Source: CAVPJW01 sp963705525
GTDB taxonomy: Bacteria; Acidobacteriota; Vicinamibacteria; Vicinamibacterales; CAVPJW01
Length of the DNA stretch: 64,000 bases
Reading direction: 5' to 3'
NCBI GenBank assembly: GCA_963705525.1
Contig: CAVPJW010000004.1
Location: 310,001 to 374,000 of the forward strand
Below the pieces are notes generated by a model that saw only the letters and a program-made list of their open reading frames with translations, searched no databases and was not told where the DNA came from. The translations under genes were made by a program, and so were the position numbers. Positions 1-6,643 of this stretch are shown here, in pieces; within the stretch, counting starts at the first letter, position 1; each line of letters begins with the position of its first letter.

Positions 1-1
1 G

Positions 2-250
2 TCGACGAGCAAGGTGTACGGCTACGCGTACGTGCATTCCCTGCCCGACCTCAAGGAAGTCGGCCGCGTGTTCGTCGGCCAGCATCCCGAGTGGCTCACG
101 TTCACGCCCGACAGCAAATACGCATATGTGGCGGCTGCAGGCGACAACGCCGTCTACGTGATTGACACCGCGACGCTCAAAGAGGTGACGCGGATTCCAG
201 TGGGCCAGGTCCCGAAGCGCAACGCGACGGCGCTCCTGCGGACGAACTGA
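2..250 (+). CDS. C-terminal end of a YncE-like beta-propeller protein (partial)
   Basis: The frame is open from the first bases of the window, so the gene begins upstream. The visible 80 or so residues carry repeats of the form PDSKYAYVAAAGDNAVYVID followed by TLKEVTRIPVG, the typical blade of YVTN/YncE seven-bladed propellers. Such proteins are usually exported and bind ligands or partners; no catalytic function can be read here. It ends 40 bases before the next gene, which has its own strong ribosome site. The fold is fairly sure, the role unknown. Confidence 0.7.
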   Translation, partial: STSKVYGYAYVHSLPDLKEVGRVFVGQHPEWLTFTPDSKYAYVAAAGDNAVYVIDTATLKEVTRIPVGQVPKRNATALLRTN

Positions 251-290
251 AGACTCGACGACGGTAGCCTGCTCGGACGAAGGAGGAGAA

Positions 291-842
291 ATGAGGCGCG
301 CGGTTCAACTCTGTCTGATGCTGATGACCCTTGGCGCCAGTGCCGGAACCGGGCAGGCGCCATCACAGCACATCACCGTTCCCACCATCGCGCCTCGCGC
401 GGAGGACGTGGCAACGATCGACGGCATGATCCGCGCGTGGTACGAGGTTGTGACGGTTCCGGCAGGCCAGCCTCGCCAGTGGTCGCGGGATCGGACACTC
501 TACATGCCCGACCTCCGTTTCGTCTCCATCGGCGTCAAGGACGGACAGCCGTCCGTGCGGACGCTGGATCATCAGTCCTACGTCGATTCGTCCGATCCCT
601 TCCTCGCGAAGGGATTCTTTGAGAAGGAGATCCACCGCGTCACCGAACGCTTCGGCCCGATTGCCCACGTGTGGAGCACGTACGAGTCGCGCCTCACCGA
701 GAACGGTCCCATCATCGACCGCGGCATCAACTCGATCGAGCTCTTCTGGGACGGCAAGCGGTGGTGGATCGCCAACGCGGTGTGGACCGACGAGACCAAG
801 GACAATCCCATCCCGCCGAAGTACCTGCCGCCGCAGAAGTAG
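291..842 (+). CDS. exported NTF2/SnoaL-like protein
   Basis: This is a 183-residue protein with an N-terminal signal peptide (MRRAVQLCLMLMTLGASAGT, cleavage likely near residue 22). The mature part starts with an NTF2-like helix (about 35-50, DVATIDGMIRAWYEVV) and ends with the strand pattern IELFWDGKRWWIANAVW (about 147-163) common to SnoaL/DUF4440 folds. The ATG is preceded by GAAGGAGGAG at ideal spacing, which fixes the start. NTF2-like folds can be enzymes or binding proteins, and no catalytic set is recognisable. It is one of four exported NTF2-like proteins in this window. Confidence 0.75.
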   Translation: MRRAVQLCLMLMTLGASAGTGQAPSQHITVPTIAPRAEDVATIDGMIRAWYEVVTVPAGQPRQWSRDRTLYMPDLRFVSIGVKDGQPSVRTLDHQSYVDSSDPFLAKGFFEKEIHRVTERFGPIAHVWSTYESRLTENGPIIDRGINSIELFWDGKRWWIANAVWTDETKDNPIPPKYLPPQK

Positions 843-880
843 CGCAGAATACCGTCGCAACTTGCGCGAGCCGGCCAGCC

Positions 881-1114
881 TCAATTGCCTCGGGCGGCGC
901 GAGAATTGCTTCGCACCATTCGTGCGATCGCGCAGGTCTGTTTTCGGCGATCGACCCGAAGCGCGACGAGCACCACGGCGAGACCGGCGGCCGTCGCAAG
1001 CCACGCCCATCCGATGATCGACGTGTCCGTCAGTCGATTTGGTAAGAGAAATGCCAGGATTGTCGGCAAAGAGCTCGAGAGCAGCATCAGAATTGGCCCT
1101 CTGGCGGAGCTCAT
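881..1114 (-). CDS. small two-helix membrane protein (hypothetical)
   Basis: This 77-residue frame has two clear hydrophobic stretches, about residues 8-26 (ILMLLSSSLPTILAFLLP) and 34-53 (IGWAWLATAAGLAVVLVAL), and a basic C-terminal tail. It starts at an ATG with no obvious ribosome site. The hydrophobic pattern argues for a real coding segment, but it could be the remnant of a longer membrane protein. No family is recognised. Confidence 0.4.
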   Translation of the reverse strand: MSSARGPILMLLSSSLPTILAFLLPNRLTDTSIIGWAWLATAAGLAVVLVALRVDRRKQTCAIARMVRSNSRAARGN

Positions 1115-1167
1115 AGAACCCTAGCGAGGAGCGTGCCAGCGGCCGCTGAGGCTCGACCAGTGGGCGT

Positions 1168-1631
1168 GTGACGCTCGAGCCGCTGCTCCCGGATGCCTTA
1201 TTGCGAGCAGCGTTTTCCGCGGATGTGCGGGCCGGCGGTTGCACGCACTGCGAGATCGTGGATGAAACCAACGGACGCGTTCGGGGGCACGTGACGAAGC
1301 GGAATGGCCTGCCCTATACCTGGATGGTGGACTTGATTGCCCCCACACCTTGCTGGGAACGTCCACCAGCCGTCAGCGTGCGCGCCACCGAACGCGGCGA
1401 GTTCGAGTTCACCGCCCGGCCACCCGGCGAATGCCTTCCTGGCGTGATCTACGTTATCAGCCGCCCCCCGGCGAACCCTTCAAGCCGACGTTCTATTCCG
1501 GCACGACCGATCGAGACACCGCGACACCGGTCGTGATCGGAGAAGATTCTGTGCACGAGGGTCTCGACTCTGCACTCACCGAAACATTTGCTCCAGATAA
1601 CGATGAGCGCCGCCAGAGATTCATCAGGTAA
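1168..1631 (+). pseudogene. carboxypeptidase-like regulatory domain protein, truncated and frameshifted
   Basis: The first frame runs from GTG 1168 with ...RVRGHVTKRNGLPYTWMVDL and ARPPGECLPGVIYVISRPP. The continuation GEPFKPTFYSGTTDRDTATP then VVIGEDSVHEGLDSALT lies one frame over. That tail is typical of the Ig-like carboxypeptidase-regulatory domains of Acidobacteriota (FYSGTTD..TATPV). The frames meet at a run of six C at 1464-1469; one more C would join them. The start is also doubtful: a stop lies just upstream in frame and no ribosome site is visible, so this may be the 3' part of a longer gene. It is either a broken gene or a homopolymer error. Confidence 0.55.
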
Positions 1632-1691
1632 CCACTGCAGATCACACCGTTCGGTAAAGAATCATCGTCAGTCCACGCGCACACCCGGGTC

Positions 1692-1697
1692 TATAAT
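1692..1697 (+). promoter_or_regulatory. possible -10 box (TATAAT) for the DUF6632-type gene
   Basis: A perfect TATAAT lies 73 bases before the ATG at 1770, in an otherwise GC-rich intergenic stretch. No convincing -35 hexamer is visible at 16-18 bases spacing, so this is a suggestion only. Confidence 0.3.
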
Positions 1698-1769
1698 CGA
1701 CTCGATCAATCGATCAGCGCAGCCCGGGCTTGGGCCTGCTTCGTCGCTGCGCACGGAAGGAGCGAACGT

Positions 1770-2162
1770 GTGACAGACGCTGATCGCGTCAAGTACCTTC
1801 GAATCGCCCTGATGCTGGTAGGTGTGATCTTCGTGGTCGGCATCTATCCCCTGACAATTGTCTGGCCGTCCGGCTGGTCGTGGCACACCGGCCAATCCGA
1901 TTACCTGCAGATGATCCTCGGCATTTATGCGACGCTCGGTGTCTTCCTGATCATGGCCGCGCGCAATCCTCTCGCCCACCGAAGCCTCATCTCGTTCGCA
2001 GTCTGGTCCAGCATCGTGCACGCCGTGATCATGGTCGTGCAGTCGGTGACGGAGCCGGGTCAGATGGGCCATCTCTGGGGCGACGTGGCCGCGCTCTTCG
2101 CCGTCGCTATCGTGCTGATGGCGCTGACACCGAAGGCAGGAGACGCACGAGTCGCCGCCTAA
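1770..2162 (+). CDS. four-helix membrane protein, DUF6632-like
   Basis: This 130-residue integral membrane protein has four predicted helices: about 11-30 (IALMLVGVIFVVGIYPLTIV), 47-64, 76-93 (FAVWSSIVHAVIMVVQSV) and 104-119. The central motif RNPLAHRSLISFAVWSSIVH resembles the DUF6632 family of small bacterial membrane proteins of unknown function. The start codon follows a GGAGCG-like site. The stop TAA opens an intergenic heptamer repeat that runs up to the next gene. The role is unknown. Confidence 0.75.
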   Translation: MTDADRVKYLRIALMLVGVIFVVGIYPLTIVWPSGWSWHTGQSDYLQMILGIYATLGVFLIMAARNPLAHRSLISFAVWSSIVHAVIMVVQSVTEPGQMGHLWGDVAALFAVAIVLMALTPKAGDARVAA

Positions 2163-2188
2163 GAACTAAGAACCAAGAACCAAGAACT
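2161..2188 (+). repeat. heptamer tandem repeat AAGAAC(C/T)
   Basis: Four consecutive 7-base units (AAGAACT, AAGAACC, AAGAACC, AAGAACT) start within the stop codon of the upstream gene and fill most of the 46-base gap to the next gene. The same unit occurs at 3984-4018 and, on the other strand, at 37702-37725. All three lie between genes. Confidence 0.85.
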
Positions 2189-2208
2189 TCCAATCGTTCA
2201 CCCTCCCC

Positions 2209-3396
2209 ATGAACATCGACCGCCTTCGCGCCGAGACCCCCGGCTGTGCCGAGCGCACCCATCTGAACAACGCCGGCTCGGCGCTCATGCCCGAGCCGGT
2301 GATTCGCACGCTCCAGGATCACATCACGCTCGAAAGTCGCATCGGCGGATACGAAGCCGCCGCGGTGCGGCTCGAGGCTATCGATGAGGCCTATCAGGCG
2401 GTCGCGGGTCTCATCGGTGCGAGGCCCAGGAACATCGCCTTTACCGAGAGCGCGACCATCTCGTTCGTGCAGGCGCTCTCGTCTATTCGCTTCAAGCCGG
2501 GCGACGTCATTCTCACCACGCGAAACGATTACGTATCCAATCAGATTCAGTTCCTGTCCTTGCAGTCACGGCTAGGGGTGCAGGTCGTGAGGGCGCCGGA
2601 CGGGCCTCAGGGCGGCGTCAACGCCGAGGCCATGCCGGATCTGATCCGTGCTCATCGTCCGCGGATCGTGTGCGTGACCCACGTCCCGACCAACTCAGGC
2701 CTCGTGCAGGACGTCGCGACGATTGGCAGGGCCTGCCGTCGCGAGGAGGTCATCTACCTCGTTGATGCCTGCCAGTCTCTCGGACAGATACCTATCGACG
2801 TGAACGACCTGCACTGCGATTTCCTGTCAGCAACCTCTCGCAAGTTCCTGCGCGGCCCTCGGGGTGCGGGATTTCTCTATGTGTCCGACCGGGCTCTGGA
2901 TCTTGGTCTCGAGCCGCTCTTTATCGATATGCAGGGCGCCGAGTGGATTGACGAGAATCACTATCGCGCCGTCCCGGACGCCCGGCGCTTCGAGAGCTGG
3001 GAGTTCGCATGGTCGCTCGTCCTCGCGACGGGCGAAGCAGCGCGATATGCCATGGCGCTTGGCATCGATCAGATCCACCGGCGCGTGCTGTCTCTGGCCG
3101 ATCGATTGCGCCAGGCGCTGTCCGCCGTTGAAGGGGTGAAAGTCCTCGATCGCGGTGCCGTGCTCTGCGGCATCGTTTCGGCGTGGATTCCGGGTCGGGA
3201 CCCCCGCGACCTGGTGGCCGAACTGCGAAAGCGTCGGATCAACACGAATGCGCAAATCCGCGCGTATGCGTTGCTCGACTACGATCAGAAGGGCGTGACG
3301 ACGTCGTTGCGCCTGTCGCCGCACTACTACAACACCGAAGAGGAAATCGATCAGGCCGTGAGCGCCATTCGCAGCCTGATGCCGAAGAGCGCCTAG
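2209..3396 (+). CDS. class V aminotransferase (PLP-dependent)
   Basis: This 395-residue fold-type I PLP enzyme belongs to the cysteine desulfurase / isopenicillin-N epimerase group. Key features are the N-terminal HLNNAGSALMP (about 18-28), the PLP aspartate motif VDACQSLGQ (D186) and the Schiff-base lysine in SATSRKFLRGPRG (K212). The C-terminal small domain ends with LRLSPHYYNTEEEIDQAVSA, which also fits the class. There is no cysteine loop typical of IscS/NifS, so an aminotransferase, lyase or epimerase role is as likely as desulfuration. The substrate cannot be deduced from the neighbours, which are small membrane and DinB-like proteins. Confidence 0.88.
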   Translation: MNIDRLRAETPGCAERTHLNNAGSALMPEPVIRTLQDHITLESRIGGYEAAAVRLEAIDEAYQAVAGLIGARPRNIAFTESATISFVQALSSIRFKPGDVILTTRNDYVSNQIQFLSLQSRLGVQVVRAPDGPQGGVNAEAMPDLIRAHRPRIVCVTHVPTNSGLVQDVATIGRACRREEVIYLVDACQSLGQIPIDVNDLHCDFLSATSRKFLRGPRGAGFLYVSDRALDLGLEPLFIDMQGAEWIDENHYRAVPDARRFESWEFAWSLVLATGEAARYAMALGIDQIHRRVLSLADRLRQALSAVEGVKVLDRGAVLCGIVSAWIPGRDPRDLVAELRKRRINTNAQIRAYALLDYDQKGVTTSLRLSPHYYNTEEEIDQAVSAIRSLMPKSA

Positions 3397-3452
3397 GTCT
3401 CCCGCGTGATATCCTCTCCTTCTCTTATTGCTCTTATTGCCCGAGGAGATTT

Positions 3453-3956
3453 ATGGTCCTGACCAAGCCCGAACTGATTGGTTCGTTGCAGCACGAAGTT
3501 CACATCCTTCTTCACCTCGCGAGCAAGATCGACCGCGCCAAGCTCGACTATCGGCCGACGCCGAAACAGCGCAGCACGCTGGAGCTCCTGAAGTACCTGA
3601 GCTTGATGGGGCCCGAGCTGGTGAAAGCCATCAAGGCCGGCACGTTCGACCCGGCCGTCTGGACGGTCGCCGAGAAAGCCGCGAACGCGCGGGATTTCGA
3701 TCAGACCCTCGCGGCAATCGCGGCGCACAAGGACGCCTATGCGTCGCTACTGGGCAACATGTCCGATGCCGACTTCCGTGCCGAGATCGACATGTTCGGC
3801 AGCAAGACATCGCGCGGAGCCGCGCTGGTCAACTTCGTGCTCTCGGGCTGCGCCGCTTATCGCACGCAGCTCTTCTGCTATCTCAAGGCCTGCGGCCGCG
3901 ACGAGCTGAGCACGATGAATCTCTGGGCCGGCGTGGACGCGCCAGCGCCGGCCTGA
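3453..3956 (+). CDS. DinB-like helical bundle protein
   Basis: This is a 167-residue soluble, mainly helical protein beginning MVLTKPELIGSLQHEVHILL. ATG 3453 is preceded by CGAGGAGATTT, a good ribosome site; a longer frame upstream overlaps the aminotransferase gene and is not used. The order of helices, with a first helix carrying an early His and a region around AAYRTQLFCYLKACG, resembles DinB/YfiT four-helix proteins, which bind metals and often act as thiol-dependent transferases. The classic three-histidine site is not evident. Function is unassigned. Confidence 0.65.
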   Translation: MVLTKPELIGSLQHEVHILLHLASKIDRAKLDYRPTPKQRSTLELLKYLSLMGPELVKAIKAGTFDPAVWTVAEKAANARDFDQTLAAIAAHKDAYASLLGNMSDADFRAEIDMFGSKTSRGAALVNFVLSGCAAYRTQLFCYLKACGRDELSTMNLWAGVDAPAPA

Positions 3957-3983
3957 CAAGAAGACAGCTTGGGCTTCGGTCCT

Positions 3984-4018
3984 GAGAACTAAGAACGAAG
4001 AACTAAGAACCAAGAACT
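3984..4018 (+). repeat. heptamer tandem repeat AAGAAC(N)
   Basis: Five 7-base units (GAGAACT, AAGAACG, AAGAACT, AAGAACC, AAGAACT) fill the gap between two convergent genes. This is the same family as 2161-2188 and 37702-37725. Confidence 0.85.
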
Positions 4019-4906
4019 TTATTGCTCCGCATGCACGTGATGGACGACCTCGAAGAATCGCGCGACGTCGATCATGTCCGGCCCTTCGTACGAGATTGTC
4101 TGGCCGTCGATGCGACGAACGCCGTGCATCAGCGTCAGGACTTCGGTCATCACCGGATCCTCGCACCGGAGCTCGAGCGTCACGGGCCTCGCGAGCTTGA
4201 ACGGTTTAATCGCTGAGCGGCGCTCGACGCCCCGCTTCACGCCCGCACGAATCATCTCGCGCGCCCGTTCGGGATGGATCATCTTCGCGGCATTGAACCC
4301 AATCGCGTCCTTCACCACGGCGGTCTCGATCGGCCCGAAGATCGCCTGGGCCTCGCGCGCGATCACCTGGTCGCCTGAGACGAACACCACGGGCACACCG
4401 AGATCGCCGGCCGTCGCCCCGGCGAATCCCGCTTCGGGCACCTTCCGGCCATTGAGCGACACTTCGACGGAACCGGTGAACGTGTGCGCCAGGATTCCCG
4501 GATCCTGGCCCTCGCTGGCGTGATAGCCGACGAACGCCACGGCGCCAAATGTCTCGTCGAGTCCGTGGACCATGCCAAGCGGGCGCGGCCACCCTCGAAT
4601 GAGCGTCGCGCGCGCGTCGAGCAGCTCGAGATCGATGTTCTGGGCGTTGCCGTGCGAGTCGGACACGACCACCTCGGTCGCGCCGGCATCGTACGCCCCT
4701 TCGACAGCCGCGTTCACCTCGAGCGTCATCAGACGACGGTATTTTTCGTACTCCGAGCCGGTCCCGCTCGATTGCTTCGAGCTGACAACGCCGTCGATGC
4801 CTTCCATGTCAGCCGAGATGTAGACCTTGAGCGGGGGCTGAGCAGTTGCAAAGGCTGGGACCGCCAGCAGTAACAGCACCGACATGAGCCGGTTCCAGAT
4901 CGACAT
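4019..4906 (-). CDS. exported M55 D-aminopeptidase (DppA family)
   Basis: This 295-residue zinc peptidase of family M55 removes D-amino acids from the N-terminus of peptides, for example D-Ala-D-Ala products of wall turnover. The metal motif SADMEG (31-36) follows a signal peptide (MSIWNRLMSVLLLLAVPAFA), and VSDSHGNAQNID further on matches the second conserved block of the family. The ATG at 4906 is chosen over an upstream frame start at 4948 because GGAGGA stands about 9 bases before it and the signal peptide follows directly. Most DppA proteins are cytoplasmic, so export here suggests periplasmic scavenging of wall peptides. Confidence 0.88.
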   Translation of the reverse strand: MSIWNRLMSVLLLLAVPAFATAQPPLKVYISADMEGIDGVVSSKQSSGTGSEYEKYRRLMTLEVNAAVEGAYDAGATEVVVSDSHGNAQNIDLELLDARATLIRGWPRPLGMVHGLDETFGAVAFVGYHASEGQDPGILAHTFTGSVEVSLNGRKVPEAGFAGATAGDLGVPVVFVSGDQVIAREAQAIFGPIETAVVKDAIGFNAAKMIHPERAREMIRAGVKRGVERRSAIKPFKLARPVTLELRCEDPVMTEVLTLMHGVRRIDGQTISYEGPDMIDVARFFEVVHHVHAEQ

Positions 4907-5075
4907 CGCAGTCGGTTCCTCCGGATGAGGCGCGTGATGCCAACACACACGCCTGAGTTGGCGTCGTCAGCATATGGCGACTCCCCGGGCGATGCCAGTG
5001 AAAGCGCTCCGGGAACCAGGACGCGGGCCTCACCGTAAACAAGAGGAAAGTCGAGTCCAGAACAGGAGTTGAAGA

Positions 5076-5486
5076 ATGACCCTCGGAATCCCAGGCGCGA
5101 GTATGGTCGTGGCGTTGCTCGGCGCTTCAGTTGGACTGGCACAGCCCTCGAGCACCGTCGATGTGAAGGTCACGCAAAAGTATCTCGTGCCGGTGTGCCT
5201 GGACGGTGAGCCAGTCAAGTCCGGTGAACGACGATGGCCGCTCGCCGTGGGACAGCATTCCATGGGGTTCACGATGCAATCCAAGGGGACACCCGGCGTC
5301 GCAACCGTGTCGTTCTCGGCGGAAACGAATCACCGTTACGAGGTCGAGGTGCGAGCGCCTTCGCTGAGCTTCTCGTCGAGAGTCTGGGAGCGCGGCGAGT
5401 GGAAGCCGGTCGTGCGGGATCGAACGGTCGATCGGATTGTGAGCAGTGAGCCGCTCTGGACAGCAAGCGGCGGCGCCGGCAAGTGA
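5076..5486 (+). CDS. exported hypothetical protein
   Basis: This is a 136-residue protein with an N-terminal hydrophobic segment (about 8-22, SMVVALLGASVGLAQP) that looks like a signal peptide. The mature part is rich in beta-strand patterns (VDVKVTQKYLVPVCLDGEP and HRYEVEVRAPSLSF) with two conserved-looking blocks of charged residues. CAGGAG stands at proper spacing before the ATG. No known family is recognised. It is separated from the convergent downstream gene by a large perfect hairpin. Confidence 0.6.
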   Translation: MTLGIPGASMVVALLGASVGLAQPSSTVDVKVTQKYLVPVCLDGEPVKSGERRWPLAVGQHSMGFTMQSKGTPGVATVSFSAETNHRYEVEVRAPSLSFSSRVWERGEWKPVVRDRTVDRIVSSEPLWTASGGAGK

Positions 5487-5516
5487 TGCACGTCAGACGA
5501 GAGCCATCCCAAAATT

Positions 5517-5568
5517 GCGGCGCGGAACTGGAACGGTCGTGGGCAACGACCGTTCGGCACCGCGCCGC
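5517..5568. terminator. large two-part hairpin between convergent genes
   Basis: A 9-base outer stem (GCGGCGCGG at 5517-5525 with its exact complement at 5560-5568) encloses a 10-base perfect inner stem (GAACGGTCGT at 5531-5540 with its complement at 5546-5555). The 5-base loop is GGGCA, and the two stems are separated by short internal loops. It lies between convergent genes, so a bidirectional transcription end or mRNA-stabilising structure is likely. No T-run follows. Confidence 0.6.
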
Positions 5569-5664
5569 CACTCCATGAGGGTTTCAGCGTCTCACGGCAC
5601 TGCGATGGACGGTATGACAGCCGTCATACGAAGGGGTAGATCTCGTCCGTTGATGATCCTCTCC

Positions 5665-6153
5665 TCATCGCGTGATGAGCCGGCTCCGTTCGCTGAACGA
5701 CAGGTGCTGTTTGGCGGTCACAGATGGTTCCGCCAGAAGTGTCTGGGTGAAGCCAAAGGCGCCGAAGGCGATTTCGCCCCCCGTAGGCCAGTTCAATCGA
5801 ATTCGCCAGCTGAAGTACGGCCGGTCGAGGTAGACCTTTTGCCCAACGACCGCCTGGCGTTCGATTCGATCGATGGACAGCGGGTGAAGCGCCATCTGAA
5901 AACCAGCGCTCCCCCAGTCGATCGTCATCCGCGAATCGGTCACGCCGTGAAACGCTAACATCGCCGGCGCCACCTTGAAGCGGGCCTCATCCTTGATTCC
6001 GCAGATCCATTCGACGATGAAGTCGATGTCGAGCACGAGGTCCGACGTCCAATCGTCCTCGTGGGGATCACCCACACGAAAACTGAGCCCCCAGACGTGG
6101 CAATCGTGCCACGACAAGCGGTCGAAGTCCGCGTGCGTGTGCCTCGCCTCCAT
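5665..6153 (-). CDS. conserved hypothetical protein
   Basis: This 162-residue soluble protein, beginning MEARHTHADFDRLSWHDCHV, has no signal peptide. The N-terminal motif LSWHDCHVWGLSF and the beta-rich core (LVLDIDFIVEWICG, MLAFHGVTDSRMTIDW) recall small uncharacterised proteins of soil bacteria, sometimes described as immunity-like. I do not recognise a defined family. It is followed on the same strand, 12-15 bases upstream of its start, by the end of a small membrane protein gene, so the two are not clearly an operon. Confidence 0.6.
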   Translation of the reverse strand: MEARHTHADFDRLSWHDCHVWGLSFRVGDPHEDDWTSDLVLDIDFIVEWICGIKDEARFKVAPAMLAFHGVTDSRMTIDWGSAGFQMALHPLSIDRIERQAVVGQKVYLDRPYFSWRIRLNWPTGGEIAFGAFGFTQTLLAEPSVTAKQHLSFSERSRLITR

Positions 6154-6168
6154 TCGCGACCTCAGTAT

Positions 6169-6585
6169 CTAGGAGAGCCACCAGGCCAGGCCAAAGAGAA
6201 TCGCGATGATCGAGCACGAGACGATCCCCTGAATCACCGAGAAGCAGATCGAGGTCCCCAGCAGCAGCATCATGGCCCCGCAGTACACGGGAGACAACGT
6301 CCGTATCGTCGCGTCCTGTTCGGACGTCGTCGTGAGGATCGCCATACCGATTGCCATCGCGAGCAGGAGGAGGATCGAGAAATTGAGACTGAAATATTCG
6401 CGAAAGTCGAGAAGAGACGGATGAAGCCCCAGCACGCTGACCTTCTGTTCCCGCATCGCGCGGGTCAGTTCTGCCATCGCCGGATCGTGGCGCGCCGCGT
6501 GTGCACCCTGCAGGAAGCCCGCGAGGTGACCCAACCCAAATATACCCATCGCGATCAGTCCGGACAGGAACAGTCGGCCAGTCAT
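6169..6585 (-). CDS. four-helix membrane protein (LIC_13387-like)
   Basis: This 138-residue integral membrane protein starts at MTGRLFLSGLIAMGIFGLGH. Four hydrophobic segments are visible (about 4-24, 62-80, 95-110 and 116-136, with ILLLLAMAIGMAILT in the second). A longer frame extends back into the kinase gene but lacks membrane character, so ATG 6585 is chosen, although its ribosome site is weak. The layout resembles the small LIC_13387-type membrane family. The function is unknown. It lies 58 bases after the kinase gene on the same strand and may be co-transcribed with it. Confidence 0.6.
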   Translation of the reverse strand: MTGRLFLSGLIAMGIFGLGHLAGFLQGAHAARHDPAMAELTRAMREQKVSVLGLHPSLLDFREYFSLNFSILLLLAMAIGMAILTTTSEQDATIRTLSPVYCGAMMLLLGTSICFSVIQGIVSCSIIAILFGLAWWLS

Positions 6586-6643
6586 CACGTGAGCGTCGTT
6601 TCTCGCGACTCCGGTCGCGTGATCCACTGACACCAGACGGGGG

